From MGIIb-Q1 sp964342465 (GTDB taxonomy: Archaea; Thermoplasmatota; Poseidoniia; Poseidoniales; Thalassarchaeaceae): a DNA stretch of 64,000 bases. Location of the stretch: NCBI GenBank assembly GCA_964342465.1, contig CAYFFQ010000009.1:4337-68336 (forward strand). The letters are read 5' to 3'. This document shows positions 1-8,940 of the stretch, one piece after another. Position numbers and translations under genes: made by a program. Below the pieces are notes generated by a model that made no database searches, was not told the DNA's origin, and saw nothing but the letters and a program-made list of their open reading frames with translations. Numbering within the stretch: the first letter of the stretch is position 1; every line of letters starts with the position of its first letter.

Positions 1-1
1 G

Positions 2-724
2 GGGAAGACCACTCTTGAGGAGAAGGTTAGTTGGGCCGCAAATCTATCCCCTACGGAGAACTTCGAACAAGCGGTCAGCGATGCTGACCTCATCATCGAA
101 GCAGTTCCCGAAATCAAGGAACTGAAATCCCGTATTTTCTCCGACCTCTCGCGGCTGGCCCCCCCTCACGCAATCCTCGGGAGCAACACCTCTGGACTGT
201 CAATAGGTGAAATCGCCGCCGCCACCACTTGCCCGGAAAGAGTGATAGGAATGCATTTCTTCAACCCAGTTCCAATCATGAAACTTCTCGAACTTGTACG
301 ACATGATACGGTCAGTGAGGGAACAATCGCTTCAGCGCAGGCGATTGGAGAGGCTATGGGAAAGGCAACCATAGTGGTCAAGGATGTCCCCGGATTCGCA
401 ACCTCACGGCTCGGAGTGGTGCTCGGAAATGAGGCGGTGAAGATGCTCGCCGATGGTGTCGCCTCGGCCGCTGACATCGACACCGCCATGAGGCTCGGCT
501 ACCGTCATCCAATGGGACCACTCGAACTGACCGACCTCGTCGGCTTGGATGTCAGGTGCGATATTCTCAACAACCTCGCAGATGCGTTCGGAGATGAGTC
601 ATATCGACCTCACCCCTTACTCCAGAAATTGGTGGAGAGGGGCGAGGTCGGCAAGAAGAGCGGGAAGGGCTTCTACGACTGGACGAGAGGAGAGAGGGGC
701 GAAAGGGATGTCGTGGGAGAATAA
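2..724 (+). CDS. 3-hydroxyacyl-CoA dehydrogenase, 5'-truncated by window edge
   Basis: The reading frame is open from base 2, so the N-terminal Rossmann start lies outside the window; about 240 residues are visible. The family oxidises L-3-hydroxyacyl-CoA to 3-ketoacyl-CoA with NAD+ in beta-oxidation. Seen are the SNTSGLSI segment that closes the NAD domain, the HFFNPVP motif (visible residues 85-91, with the catalytic His), and the C-terminal dimerisation domain ending in KSGKGFYDW. That ending is typical of the short, stand-alone FadB2/HbdA-type enzyme, not of a fused FadB/FadJ. A charged tail follows GFYDW. Whether it acts on fatty-acid, butyryl or aromatic acyl-CoA cannot be told. Two genes of acyl-CoA and aldehyde metabolism lie just downstream. 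Confidence 0.93.
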   Translation, partial: GKTTLEEKVSWAANLSPTENFEQAVSDADLIIEAVPEIKELKSRIFSDLSRLAPPHAILGSNTSGLSIGEIAAATTCPERVIGMHFFNPVPIMKLLELVRHDTVSEGTIASAQAIGEAMGKATIVVKDVPGFATSRLGVVLGNEAVKMLADGVASAADIDTAMRLGYRHPMGPLELTDLVGLDVRCDILNNLADAFGDESYRPHPLLQKLVERGEVGKKSGKGFYDWTRGERGERDVVGE

Positions 725-797
725 CCTTTCCCGCTTCTGAGGACAGAAAAGAGGTGAGGTGGGCGAAGGGGATGTCGCGAGAGAAGAACCTTTACCT
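703..797. repeat. Imperfect direct repeat, period 64 bp, spanning a stop and a start
   Basis: Two similar segments of about 30 bp (about 703-732 and 767-796) share GGGATGTCG, a purine block and AACCTTT. The first covers the stop codon of the 3-hydroxyacyl-CoA dehydrogenase (722-724). The second covers the likely start codon of the next gene (772). It looks like a local duplication at a gene boundary, which recurs elsewhere in this window. Confidence 0.6.
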
Positions 798-1101
798 CTG
801 GTCACTGCTCGTTGAGGAGGTGAAGAAAGGGTCGCACAACTTGCCGGTGAAGCGGGATGAGATGGGTGATTTCCGTCTCACTCGTGAGGATGGCCGGTCC
901 TTCTGCAATGTCGTCGTTTTTGGGGGGCATGTGAGTGTCTTCCTCATCGCCACTGCCTACATTCCCGACCTGACCCCACCAGACCTATTGGCTCGGAAAA
1001 CGGGTCGGGTGACATTCCAGTTCAAGGATGAAGATGACCCTCTCATCAGCAGGTTGGGGGAATTGGTCGAGAGATGTCACGCGGCGCGTTGGCATTACTG
1101 A
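772..1101 (+). CDS. Hypothetical protein, 109 aa
   Basis: I do not recognise the family. It is a small, soluble-looking, mixed-charge protein with no signal peptide or membrane segment. The central part is hydrophobic and beta-like (NVVVFGGHVSVFLIA, then RVTFQFKDEDDP), followed by a C-terminal helix (LISRLGELVERCHAAR). The ATG at 772 is chosen over an in-frame GTG at 754; a purine block (GGCGAAGGGG) sits just upstream. It follows the 3-hydroxyacyl-CoA dehydrogenase on the same strand by 47 bp, so co-transcription is possible. The 230 bases after it (1102-1331) hold no gene I can support, only two copies of CATCACCACAC 70 bp apart (1177 and 1247). Confidence 0.55.
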   Translation: MSREKNLYLWSLLVEEVKKGSHNLPVKRDEMGDFRLTREDGRSFCNVVVFGGHVSVFLIATAYIPDLTPPDLLARKTGRVTFQFKDEDDPLISRLGELVERCHAARWHY

Positions 1102-1331
1102 TAATTTCAAGAATTGGTACGAGTCTCGGCTGTTGACTGCAATCTTACAGAACTTGGCGCGGCGGGTACACCTCGGCATCACCACACTTTGGGGCGGAGG
1201 GGTAGTTCATCGTACAAACGACGGAGGTTGCCCATGTTAAAGCAACCATCACCACACCTTAGGGTGAGAAGCGACACATCCCTAATGAAGTACGGGTTTA
1301 ATGTAATCATTCGAGGCTCAGTTCTCGTTCA

Positions 1332-2114
1332 TCATTCAAAGCGCGGTTTTCTCTTTTCGAGGAATGCGTCAACACCCTCCGAAAAATCGTCAGTAAGACT
1401 TGCGGAGATGATTCCCCTCTGTTCAAGTAGGAGTTGAGTGGCGAAGTCATTGGTTGACTGTGCATCGAGCAGCCGCTTGGTTCCTTCTTTGCTCGCCTTC
1501 GCCCACCGCCCCCACTCAGCAGCCACTTCTGTGGCCCTTTCAATCAGGTTCTCCGTAGCCACCACCTCATCGACTGCACCGGCGGCCAGCGCCTCTTCCG
1601 CCGACCAGTTCTCATTGTTGAAGAAGAAGCGGCGGGCGGCGGGTTCTCCGACCAATCTCGGGAGCAACCAAGTCGTGCCGCCATCCGGACTGAGGCCGAG
1701 AGAGAAGAAGGCTGCTGCGATTTTGGTTTCAGGAACAGCGATTCGATAATCAGCAGCCAGTGCGAGGCCAAGACCTCCTCCTGCGGCTGCACCATTCATC
1801 GCCGCCACATAAATTGTATCAGATTGCCTCAGAGAGATGAGGAGCGGGTGGAGAATGTCGGTCAATCCCTGCACAAGTTGTTCAATGCTGCCCTCATCAT
1901 AGCAGGAGCGAAACTCGTTGATGTCTGCTCCGGCACAGAAGAAGCGCCCGCTTCCGGTCAGAACGAAGGCACTTACCTCGTCATCATCCATCAGATCATG
2001 AAGTTTGGATGAGACTTCTGTCATCGTCTCGATGCTGAAGGCATTCTCTGCCGATTCAGCGGTCAATCGGACGAGCGCCACACCCGATGAATCCACATCC
2101 ACAACAACTGCCAT
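1332..2114 (-). CDS. Crotonase-family protein, PaaG-like enoyl-CoA isomerase
   Basis: A 260-residue crotonase fold protein. Seen are the oxyanion-hole segments GRFFCAGADINEF and NGAAAGGGLGLAL. The two glutamates used by true enoyl-CoA hydratases are absent: GGGLG replaces GGGxE, and the second Glu position is hydrophobic. Instead it has LGLSPDGGTTWLLPRLVG, the signature of PaaG-type and delta3,delta2-enoyl-CoA isomerases, where this Asp is catalytic. Isomerisation of unsaturated acyl-CoA, or aromatic-ring CoA epoxide, is therefore a better guess than hydration. The ATG at 2114 matches the family N-terminus; an upstream extension in the same frame is probably not translated. It is divergent from the aldehyde dehydrogenase with 69 bp between the starts. 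Confidence 0.85.
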   Translation of the reverse strand: MAVVVDVDSSGVALVRLTAESAENAFSIETMTEVSSKLHDLMDDDEVSAFVLTGSGRFFCAGADINEFRSCYDEGSIEQLVQGLTDILHPLLISLRQSDTIYVAAMNGAAAGGGLGLALAADYRIAVPETKIAAAFFSLGLSPDGGTTWLLPRLVGEPAARRFFFNNENWSAEEALAAGAVDEVVATENLIERATEVAAEWGRWAKASKEGTKRLLDAQSTNDFATQLLLEQRGIISASLTDDFSEGVDAFLEKRKPRFE

Positions 2115-2183
2115 GATAGGGCGACGGGCCAACCTCTTTTCAAATACATGAATCCAAAAAGGGCGACTCTCTGCCGCCATTCA

Positions 2184-3599
2184 ATGAAGCGTGAACATCT
2201 CTACATAGACGGCGAGTGGGTCGCCCCCGAGAGCGATGAATCCATCGAGGTGGTCAATCCCGCCACAGAAGCCGTCATCGGTTCAGTTCCGGCTGGAAGT
2301 CAGGCCGATATCGATGCCGCTGTCGCCGCCGCAGCAGCGGCTTTCCCCTCATGGTCACAATCCTCCGTCGATGAGCGAATGGGGTATCTCAACCATATCT
2401 CCACTGCCCTGAAGGAGAGAGGGGAGGAATTGGCACAACTCATCACCGCCGAGGTCGGTACACCCATCGGGTACAGCAGAATGGCGATGGTCGGAACTCC
2501 GAGAGTGGTGGCGCGGTCCTATGCCAAGGTTCTCGAGAATTATCAGTGGGAGGAGGAGGTCCGAAACTCCCTGGTGGTGAAGGAGCCTGTGGGAGTCTGC
2601 GCTTTCATCACTCCGTGGAACTTCCCCCTCCATCAGATTATCGGGAAGGTCGCCCCAGCTCTTGCTGCTGGCTGTACGATGGTTCTCAAACCGAGCAAAG
2701 AAGCGCCACTGAACGCATTCGTTCTAGCCGAAATCATCGATGATATGGGGCTTCCCGCTGGCGTCTTCAACCTCGTCAGTGGACACGGCTCGGAAGTCGG
2801 TGAGTATCTCTCTGGCCACCCTTCCGTCGACATGGTATCATTCACCGGTTCGACATCTGCCGGCGTCAGAGTCTCCAAGGCCGCGGCGCCGACTGTCAAG
2901 CGAGTGACTCTTGAATTGGGTGGCAAGAGCGCCAATGTCATATTGGATGATGCTGAGGTGGTGAGGGCGGCTAAATCGGCTGTTGGAGCATGTTTTGCCA
3001 ATTCCGGCCAGACCTGCTCAGCACTCACTAGGCTAATCATTCCTGAGAAGAATAAGGAAGAAATCGTCGAAATCGTAGCCGCAAGAGTGGACGGATTCAC
3101 TACTGGCGACCCGCTTGATGAATCCATTCGCTGCGGCCCCTTGGCCTCAGCCCGCCAACAACAGAGTGTGACGGAGTTCATCGCCAGCGGCATTGATGAG
3201 GGAGCGACTCTGCTCGCCGGCGGTCTCGGAATGCCTGACGGCGTTGATGGTGGATTCTATGTCAAGCCGACTGCCTTCTGTGATGTTACTCCAGAGATGA
3301 GAATCTGGAAGGAGGAGGTGTTCGGGCCACTCCTTACCATCATCACCTACGCCACCGAAGAGGAGGCTCTCACTCTTGCCAACGACTCCGAGTATGGGTT
3401 GTCCGGTGGAGTTTGGTCGGGTGATGAAGAGCGCGCCCTGAGGTTTGCTCGCGGCATGCGCACCGGTCAAGTGAGTATCAACGGTGGGCCATTCAACATC
3501 TCAGCCCCCTTCGGTGGCTACAAGATGTCTGGCAACGGGAGGGAACTTGGCGTGCACGGGTTGGACGAATTTCTTGAACTGAAAGCCATTCAACGGTGA
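2184..3599 (+). CDS. NAD(P)+-dependent aldehyde dehydrogenase
   Basis: A 471-residue ALDH superfamily enzyme that oxidises aldehydes to acids. The family landmarks are in order: the N-terminal YIDGEWV strand, PWNFPLHQI and the KPSKEAP cofactor segment, FTGSTSAG, the general base Glu in ELGGKSANVIL, the nucleophile Cys in NSGQTCSA, then EEVFGPLL and APFGGYKMSG near the C-terminus. Length is normal for the family. The chosen ATG (2184) lies 12 codons inside a longer open frame whose extra N-terminus is unlike the family. Substrate is not predictable; candidates include aliphatic aldehydes, or the semialdehyde made by the lysine 6-aminotransferase encoded at 19.5 kb. Confidence 0.93.
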   Translation: MKREHLYIDGEWVAPESDESIEVVNPATEAVIGSVPAGSQADIDAAVAAAAAAFPSWSQSSVDERMGYLNHISTALKERGEELAQLITAEVGTPIGYSRMAMVGTPRVVARSYAKVLENYQWEEEVRNSLVVKEPVGVCAFITPWNFPLHQIIGKVAPALAAGCTMVLKPSKEAPLNAFVLAEIIDDMGLPAGVFNLVSGHGSEVGEYLSGHPSVDMVSFTGSTSAGVRVSKAAAPTVKRVTLELGGKSANVILDDAEVVRAAKSAVGACFANSGQTCSALTRLIIPEKNKEEIVEIVAARVDGFTTGDPLDESIRCGPLASARQQQSVTEFIASGIDEGATLLAGGLGMPDGVDGGFYVKPTAFCDVTPEMRIWKEEVFGPLLTIITYATEEEALTLANDSEYGLSGGVWSGDEERALRFARGMRTGQVSINGGPFNISAPFGGYKMSGNGRELGVHGLDEFLELKAIQR

Positions 3600-3652
3600 A
3601 GCGAAAAGCGTCATTAGCCACACCGATTCTCGGCAATCAGGAGGTTGAGTGA

Positions 3653-4279
3653 GTGGATGGAGGCACACCTTCGAGACCACCTCGTCTGCTGCTCCTTTCA
3701 GGAGCATCCGGAGTCGGCAAATCAACCACCGCCGTCAGCGTGGCGTCTAACCTCGGCATCTTCCGCGTCGTCAGCACAGATATGATTCGTGAGGTGCTGA
3801 GAAGCCAGATGTCAAGCAGAGAGCACGCAGCCCTCTTCCGCTCATCCTTCTCCGTAGGGGAGAGTACGGACGCTGTATCCGATTGGATTGACACCTGTGC
3901 TGCGGTTGAGAAGGGTGTAGAGGCGGTACTCAACCGCGCCCGAAGTGAGGGATGTGACATAATCGTCGAGGGAGCACACATCATACCTGCAAACAGGCTG
4001 CTCGCCGAATGGCGAGCAGCAGGTGGAATCGCTGTCGGAGTCACTCTGACGATTCACGATGAGAAGACACACCGTGAGAGAATAAGGATGAGGGATAAAG
4101 ACACCCATCGCGGCGCAGCACGTTATCTCGCCTCTTTCCAGCGAATCCGCGCCATCCAAGCCGACCAAGTCACCCGCGCCAAGGGTGCGGGCTGGAGGCT
4201 TGCCGACTCACATCTGCACGATGATGTTCCCGAGCGAATTGCGCGCTGGTTGAATGAGGAGTGGTATGGGTCACGGTGA
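3653..4279 (+). CDS. P-loop kinase, 2-phosphoglycerate kinase-like
   Basis: A 208-residue P-loop protein with Walker A GASGVGKST near residues 18-26, a following VSTDMIREVLRS segment, and IIVEGAHIIP as a probable Walker B/substrate region. This layout resembles archaeal 2-phosphoglycerate kinases and zeta-toxin/AAA_33 small-molecule kinases. The phosphate acceptor is not certain. Start is a GTG with a clear Shine-Dalgarno GGAGGT (3640-3645) seven bases upstream. The 3' end overlaps the start of the AlkB-like gene, which suggests translational coupling. Confidence 0.7.
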   Translation: MDGGTPSRPPRLLLLSGASGVGKSTTAVSVASNLGIFRVVSTDMIREVLRSQMSSREHAALFRSSFSVGESTDAVSDWIDTCAAVEKGVEAVLNRARSEGCDIIVEGAHIIPANRLLAEWRAAGGIAVGVTLTIHDEKTHRERIRMRDKDTHRGAARYLASFQRIRAIQADQVTRAKGAGWRLADSHLHDDVPERIARWLNEEWYGSR

Positions 4280-5306
4280 AGGAATGGATGCAGAAGAGAC
4301 ACCGTGGCTTGCCTACTGTCTCAGTTTCGCTCTTCCCATGGCGGGACTCGTCGGCAATTTCTTCGGTGGCTGGTTCAGTGGACTAGCCATCTTTCTCGGA
4401 TTGGGGTTGTTTCCCATCCTCGACCACTTCTCAGGTGAGAGCCGCGAGGGTAGCACCCCACCACGTAGAGAAGGGATTCTGAGAGGTATTCTCTACACCC
4501 ACGCTCTTCTCAACCCACTCATCATCGCCCTGCTGCTCTACAGAGTGTCGTTGGATGGATTCGGAGTGACCACCCTGCTCGCCGGTTTTTCCACCGGTAT
4601 AGCCTGTGGCACTTCAGGAATCGTCGTCGGCCACGAACTCGGACACACTCGTCCCAAATCCTTCGGGTGGTGGCTGGCAAAACTCAATCTCACCCTCTCA
4701 TTGCACAACCATTTCGTCACCGAGCACAACTACAACCACCACAAAAACGTGGGCCTTCCTTCCGACCCAGTATGCGCACCACAGGGGAGAGGGTTGTGGA
4801 TTCATGCACTCCAATCCCTGCCACGCCAGTTGTTCAGCGCCTGGCGCATAGAGAGGGGGCGCAGAAAAAAGAGGGGAAAGTCAACTTCACCGTTGATGAA
4901 TCCGGTCCTGCATGGCCTGATTGTCGAGGGATTGGTCGTCGCCGCCATCTGGTTGACATTTGGACAATGGGGAGTGTTGGCATTCGTCTATCAGGCGGCG
5001 GTGGCCATCTTTCTGCTGGAATATGTGAACTACATCGAACATTATGGACTTACTAGGGGGGAGGGAGAGAGACAGACCGAACACCACTCATGGCAGACCG
5101 AGAAGCGGTTCACGCGCTTCACCCTCTTTGAGTTGGCTCGACATTCATCCCACCATCTCGAAGCGAGCCTCCCCTATTGGAAACTCAAACCCTTTCCGAA
5201 CGCACCGCAGTTGCCGTCCGGATATTTCGCTCTTTTCTGGGTTTCAATCATACCACCCATCTGGCGGAGGGTGATGGACCCACACATCCCCAAAACCATC
5301 GAGTGA
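4266..5306 (+). CDS. AlkB-type membrane di-iron hydroxylase (alkane 1-monooxygenase family)
   Basis: An integral membrane protein of about 346 residues with the complete histidine set of AlkB enzymes: HELGH (123-127), EHNYNHH followed by NVGLPSDP (153-168), the AlkB-specific NYIEHYG motif (255-261), and RHSSHH (292-297). PILDHFSGE near residue 50 also matches the family. These His boxes bind two irons and hydroxylate terminal methyl groups with O2, needing rubredoxin or ferredoxin. No rubredoxin gene is visible in the window. NYxEHYG separates AlkB/XylM hydroxylases from fatty-acid desaturases. The start could be 4254, 4266 or 4284; 4266 has GAGGAG just upstream and overlaps the kinase gene by 14 bp. 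Alternative substrates are branched or cyclic hydrocarbons, lipids or aromatic methyl groups. Confidence 0.85.
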   Translation: MGHGEGMDAEETPWLAYCLSFALPMAGLVGNFFGGWFSGLAIFLGLGLFPILDHFSGESREGSTPPRREGILRGILYTHALLNPLIIALLLYRVSLDGFGVTTLLAGFSTGIACGTSGIVVGHELGHTRPKSFGWWLAKLNLTLSLHNHFVTEHNYNHHKNVGLPSDPVCAPQGRGLWIHALQSLPRQLFSAWRIERGRRKKRGKSTSPLMNPVLHGLIVEGLVVAAIWLTFGQWGVLAFVYQAAVAIFLLEYVNYIEHYGLTRGEGERQTEHHSWQTEKRFTRFTLFELARHSSHHLEASLPYWKLKPFPNAPQLPSGYFALFWVSIIPPIWRRVMDPHIPKTIE

Positions 5307-5340
5307 ACCGATGTGAAAGGTCACTTCGTCACTCTCGGCC

Positions 5341-5772
5341 TCAGACCGGTTGGATAGTCGCCTGCCATGCCGCCAGTTGCATTCTCGAATGCCTGTCGGC
5401 GATACCAATGTCACAGGTGACGGTGAAGACACCGCTGTTGTTGGTGGCGATTATATTGGTGATGGCGACCTCTACGCCTCGATGCTCTCCATGCCGCATC
5501 AAGTCCTCTGCTGACGAGTTGACTGCGGCATCCACCGCCTCCTGCCAGTCGGCCCCTCCGGTGACGAATTCTTGAGTGCGGTTGGTGATGAGTGCCTCCC
5601 ATGTCCCTTGAACAGATTCAGTGACCCGCAGCACTTCGCCCTCTCCGGGGTCGTAAGGCTCACCGAGACCAGCGACGGAGATACCGAACCACGCCATCGA
5701 TAGAAGCGAGAGCATCAGGACGATGCCGGTTGCCAGCAGAAGTTGAGCTGAATCATCCTTCCGTTCCATCAT
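5341..5772 (-). CDS. Pilus-operon membrane-anchored protein, pseudopilin-like (143 aa)
   Basis: Last gene of the pilus operon. One N-terminal hydrophobic segment (about residues 9-33) is followed by an extracytoplasmic domain of about 110 residues with a predicted beta-rich end and two Cys-free halves. The short charged start MMERKDDSAQ before the hydrophobic stretch resembles archaeal pilin-like proteins, but no clear class III signal peptidase site is visible, so it may be an anchored minor component. Its ATG abuts the stop of the upstream gene without a gap. It converges with the AlkB-like gene, with only 34 bp between the two stops. Confidence 0.65.
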   Translation of the reverse strand: MMERKDDSAQLLLATGIVLMLSLLSMAWFGISVAGLGEPYDPGEGEVLRVTESVQGTWEALITNRTQEFVTGGADWQEAVDAAVNSSAEDLMRHGEHRGVEVAITNIIATNNSGVFTVTCDIGIADRHSRMQLAAWQATIQPV

Positions 5773-6279
5773 TCACACCCCTCCAGTATACCACACCTGA
5801 AGAGTGACTGTCCACACATCTCCACCATCCACCACCAACCTGTGAACAGAGATGGTCCGTCCAGACTGCGTGCCACCTGCCCCATATCTGACCAGTTCCC
5901 CCTGGTCTCTAGCCAGCCAGCAGTTTCCTTGAACCGTATCGGGAAGGCCATTCAACAAAATGTCACAGGTAGAATCCAAGTCTCCCTCAGCAATGCTCTC
6001 AGCGAGGGCGTTGGTGTGGTTTGCAGAGTCCGTCGCATCGCTGCCCATCTGCTGGATGAAGGCATCTTCAGCGGCCAGTCGCAGTTGGCCATCTGAGGAG
6101 GTTGAGACGGGGTCGGGTATTTGCAGTTGCAAAATGAAGGTGGCGGATAGGAAGAAGACCCAGAAAAGGGTCAACATCTCAAGCACATGCACCTGTGCAG
6201 CACCGTCCGAGAATTGATGCCCCCCCCCTCCGCGTGAGGTGGGTGTTGTGCCGCTCTGTCGGTAGACCGAATACCTCAT
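5773..6279 (-). CDS. Pilus-operon membrane protein, pseudopilin-like (168 aa)
   Basis: Fourth gene of the operon. A polar Gly-rich N-terminus (about 35 residues) precedes one transmembrane helix (LTLFWVFFLSATFILQL) and an external domain with two Cys (STCDILL and GNCWLA) that could form a disulfide. The topology resembles the small uncharacterised anchored proteins encoded beside pilB/pilC in haloarchaea. Function inferred from position only: minor pilin or assembly factor. ATG at 6279, six bases after the stop of the upstream membrane protein. Confidence 0.65.
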   Translation of the reverse strand: MRYSVYRQSGTTPTSRGGGGHQFSDGAAQVHVLEMLTLFWVFFLSATFILQLQIPDPVSTSSDGQLRLAAEDAFIQQMGSDATDSANHTNALAESIAEGDLDSTCDILLNGLPDTVQGNCWLARDQGELVRYGAGGTQSGRTISVHRLVVDGGDVWTVTLQVWYTGGV

Positions 6280-6285
6280 CCGTCA

Positions 6286-7824
6286 TCACCCTGGAGCGAA
6301 GGTTCCGATTCCCGGGTTGAGACCCATGTCGCCCTGAATGCCGAGCAGGTCGGGAGAGAAGGCGACGAAGTTGAACGACAGCGTGGCGATGATGAGCATC
6401 ATACCGGCGTGTTTCATTCCGCTGGAGAGTCTGCCAGTAGCCATCAGTCCAGCCATCGCCCCGTTACCCAAAGCCTGCGCACTGACTCCATAGTAGAAGA
6501 CGACTAGGAAGAAGAGCGGGTCGATGGAACGGATGACCATGTTCCCAATCTGGGCCGAATCGTCACCGGAATTTGATGATGCGATAGCTGGAATGAAAAC
6601 CTTGGCGAGAACGACGATGACGCCGAGGAAAACCATGTACGAAGTCCAGATGACGGCGATGTACGAGGCTATGGCTCGCTCTCTCTCACCCTCAAGGAAC
6701 TTGATTTCACGGCTGTCGTTGGCTGCGGTGACGAGGATGTCAGAGATCTTCCCACCCGCCTTGTTCGCCTCTCCAATCAGGCTGATTGCACGTTTGACGA
6801 GTGGTGTGCCGACTCTGTTGGCGAACAGTACGATGACATCCCCGAAGGCGACTCCCCAGGATAGTTGTTGGGCCATTTTATTGACCTCCTCATTGAGAGC
6901 GCCGTACTCGGAATTTGCTAAAGTTCGCACTGCGAGGGTCATGGAAAGACCACCCTTCCAATACTCCGCCAAGTCACGCAGGAAATCGGGGAACTTCTCC
7001 TCGATTGCATCTATTTTCTTCATTTGGCGGTCCCAGTAGAGAGCACCGGGGAAGGCGATGAGGATGAAACCGTAACCGAACCAGTTGATGAAGATGAATG
7101 GCCTGAGTTGGAATGGACCGAGATTGACCTCAGGCCCGATGAACTGAGAGGCGTTGTTCATCCAGTCGGGAATACCGTCATAGGAATCAACCTCGATGGT
7201 CAAGGTGAACTCCTTGATGTTTGGCAGACCCCTGTCAAACTGCAACCACACCTCCCAGTTCGCAGCCGGAGCGGCATTGCCGATATCAATGAAACAATCA
7301 TCTTGATTGGTCACCGCCGAGACCTGATACGACTGTCCGAGTCCCCCTCCGGGCGAGGGCTCCCAGATGGTCACGGTGAAGGGGAAATCCTCGTCTGCGA
7401 CAGTCGTACATTTCATGCGCATCGGCTGAGGCGGGTGAGCGAGACTGCCCAACCGATTTTCATCAATTCCCGGCACATCGAACAGTTTACCAATTCCCGG
7501 GGGTTTGATGTTCTTCCACTCAATCACCATGGTCTGTGTCGCCGCCCGCTCCTTGGTCAAGAAGCACGATTCGTTGGCGGCGTAATCGGGCATGGCAACA
7601 TTCGGGTCGAATCCGCATGCGGTGTTGATAAAGACCGGATTGCCGTTGGGGGGTGCTGGAGCGAGTACCCCGAAAACAAGCGAGGCGTTGGTCGCCCAGA
7701 AGGCGAGGCAGAATATGCCGAGAAATGCCCCGGTGAGGGTGATAGTCCAGAAGTTCCGTTTGGTGGTGTCGTCCTTGGGTAGGTCGAGGTCAACGCGAAT
7801 CTTCTTCTTCTTGCGCCGTGCCAA
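6286..7824 (-). CDS. Type IV pilus assembly membrane protein, TadC/PilC-like, with large external insert
   Basis: A 512-residue protein. A basic N-terminus (MARRKKKKIR) leads into a first TM helix near residue 30. About 190 residues of external sequence follow (roughly 50-240, several Cys). A TM helix then precedes a T2SF-type cytoplasmic helical domain (about 275-385) and C-terminal TM helices. T2SF proteins form the inner-membrane platform on which the ATPase acts. The external insert is not part of the minimal family. Start is a TTG with a strong GAGGTGG Shine-Dalgarno six bases upstream; no closer ATG would keep the basic N-terminus. Third gene of the operon. Confidence 0.85.
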   Translation of the reverse strand: MARRKKKKIRVDLDLPKDDTTKRNFWTITLTGAFLGIFCLAFWATNASLVFGVLAPAPPNGNPVFINTACGFDPNVAMPDYAANESCFLTKERAATQTMVIEWKNIKPPGIGKLFDVPGIDENRLGSLAHPPQPMRMKCTTVADEDFPFTVTIWEPSPGGGLGQSYQVSAVTNQDDCFIDIGNAAPAANWEVWLQFDRGLPNIKEFTLTIEVDSYDGIPDWMNNASQFIGPEVNLGPFQLRPFIFINWFGYGFILIAFPGALYWDRQMKKIDAIEEKFPDFLRDLAEYWKGGLSMTLAVRTLANSEYGALNEEVNKMAQQLSWGVAFGDVIVLFANRVGTPLVKRAISLIGEANKAGGKISDILVTAANDSREIKFLEGERERAIASYIAVIWTSYMVFLGVIVVLAKVFIPAIASSNSGDDSAQIGNMVIRSIDPLFFLVVFYYGVSAQALGNGAMAGLMATGRLSSGMKHAGMMLIIATLSFNFVAFSPDLLGIQGDMGLNPGIGTFAPG

Positions 7825-7833
7825 ACTGCCACC

Positions 7834-8928
7834 TCACATCTCCTGCTCCTTGCTCATCAGCCACACAAGAGCGCTGTATGCGATGTGGATGACCGGAAGA
7901 ACTCCTAGTACCACCCCATAAACCATTCCGTCTGACAATTCAGACCCAGCACCAGACACCCAGTACATGATGACCAGCATGACGATGAGGAAGAGGGGCA
8001 TCGCCACCGCCACCACGACATACGACTCAGCCATCATCGCAAGTGTCTCGAGGAAGACTCCGAGGCGAATTCGGTTTTCACGCATGTAGTGCTCGGCACG
8101 GTTGAGGAAGTAGATCTTCAAATTGCCACCCGACGTGAGAGTGCCGACCATCCCTTGGAAGAATTCCGACACCCACGGGGAGGCGGCGCGATTGACTGAC
8201 AGTTTGATGGCCGTGACAAGGTCCATCCCGAGCATGTTGATGTCTCGATAAATCATCGCTGAATCATAGGCGATGTCGCCATATATCTCCTCATTCATGG
8301 CTAGTGACCTGAAGATTTTGGCTGGAGTTGCATTGGCGGCAGACATCGCCGCAGTGTATGATGCTGCATAGGGAAGATATTTCTCCAACTTCTCCGAGCG
8401 CTTCTTCTTCTCGGATTCGGCCTTGCCCATGAAATACTTGTATGAGAAAAACGGACCCAACAGCCCACAGAAGAATATCAATCCGTAACGGACGCCAGCC
8501 GAGACGGTTTTTGTCTCATAGAATGGACATCCACCGTAGTCGACCCAGACTCCATCCGGTCCCTCCCCACGCCAAGGTATGTTTGGGTTGATGTCTGCCT
8601 TGTTCCAAAAAGCCCAATCGATGCAGGGGTATACGGTCTCGGTATTCTGTTGCGATTCCCACCAGGCGAAGACTCCGATTTCCGGGAAGAATGCGAAGAC
8701 GAGAATACTGAGGAAAATACCGAAGGCGGCGACCGTCGACATAATAGCCGTCGCTTTGTAGACTTCCGGCATAACCCTGATGTTCGCCTGCAGAAGTGTC
8801 TTCTGAAGTTCGACATCCTCTCTCGTCTTCTTCCTCAACGCTCGGCCTATCATGATGTTCGAGAAGCGCTGCCAACCAGTGAGGGTCATACCCTCAAACC
8901 GCTTTTTCTCCTCCGGCTTGCTGGCCAA
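7834..8928 (-). CDS. Type IV pilus assembly membrane protein, TadB/PilC-like
   Basis: A 364-residue membrane protein with a TM helix near residues 58-78, an external loop containing two Cys (YPCIDW and GGCPFY), a second TM helix near 150, a T2SF cytoplasmic helical domain (about 170-290) and C-terminal TM helices. Together with the downstream homologue it makes the two-part platform typical of euryarchaeal pili. The likely start is a TTG at 8928, 12 bases after the ATPase stop; an internal ATG (8889) is the alternative. Second gene of the operon. Confidence 0.85.
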   Translation of the reverse strand: MASKPEEKKRFEGMTLTGWQRFSNIMIGRALRKKTREDVELQKTLLQANIRVMPEVYKATAIMSTVAAFGIFLSILVFAFFPEIGVFAWWESQQNTETVYPCIDWAFWNKADINPNIPWRGEGPDGVWVDYGGCPFYETKTVSAGVRYGLIFFCGLLGPFFSYKYFMGKAESEKKKRSEKLEKYLPYAASYTAAMSAANATPAKIFRSLAMNEEIYGDIAYDSAMIYRDINMLGMDLVTAIKLSVNRAASPWVSEFFQGMVGTLTSGGNLKIYFLNRAEHYMRENRIRLGVFLETLAMMAESYVVVAVAMPLFLIVMLVIMYWVSGAGSELSDGMVYGVVLGVLPVIHIAYSALVWLMSKEQEM

Positions 8929-8940
8929 CCCTCACACCCC

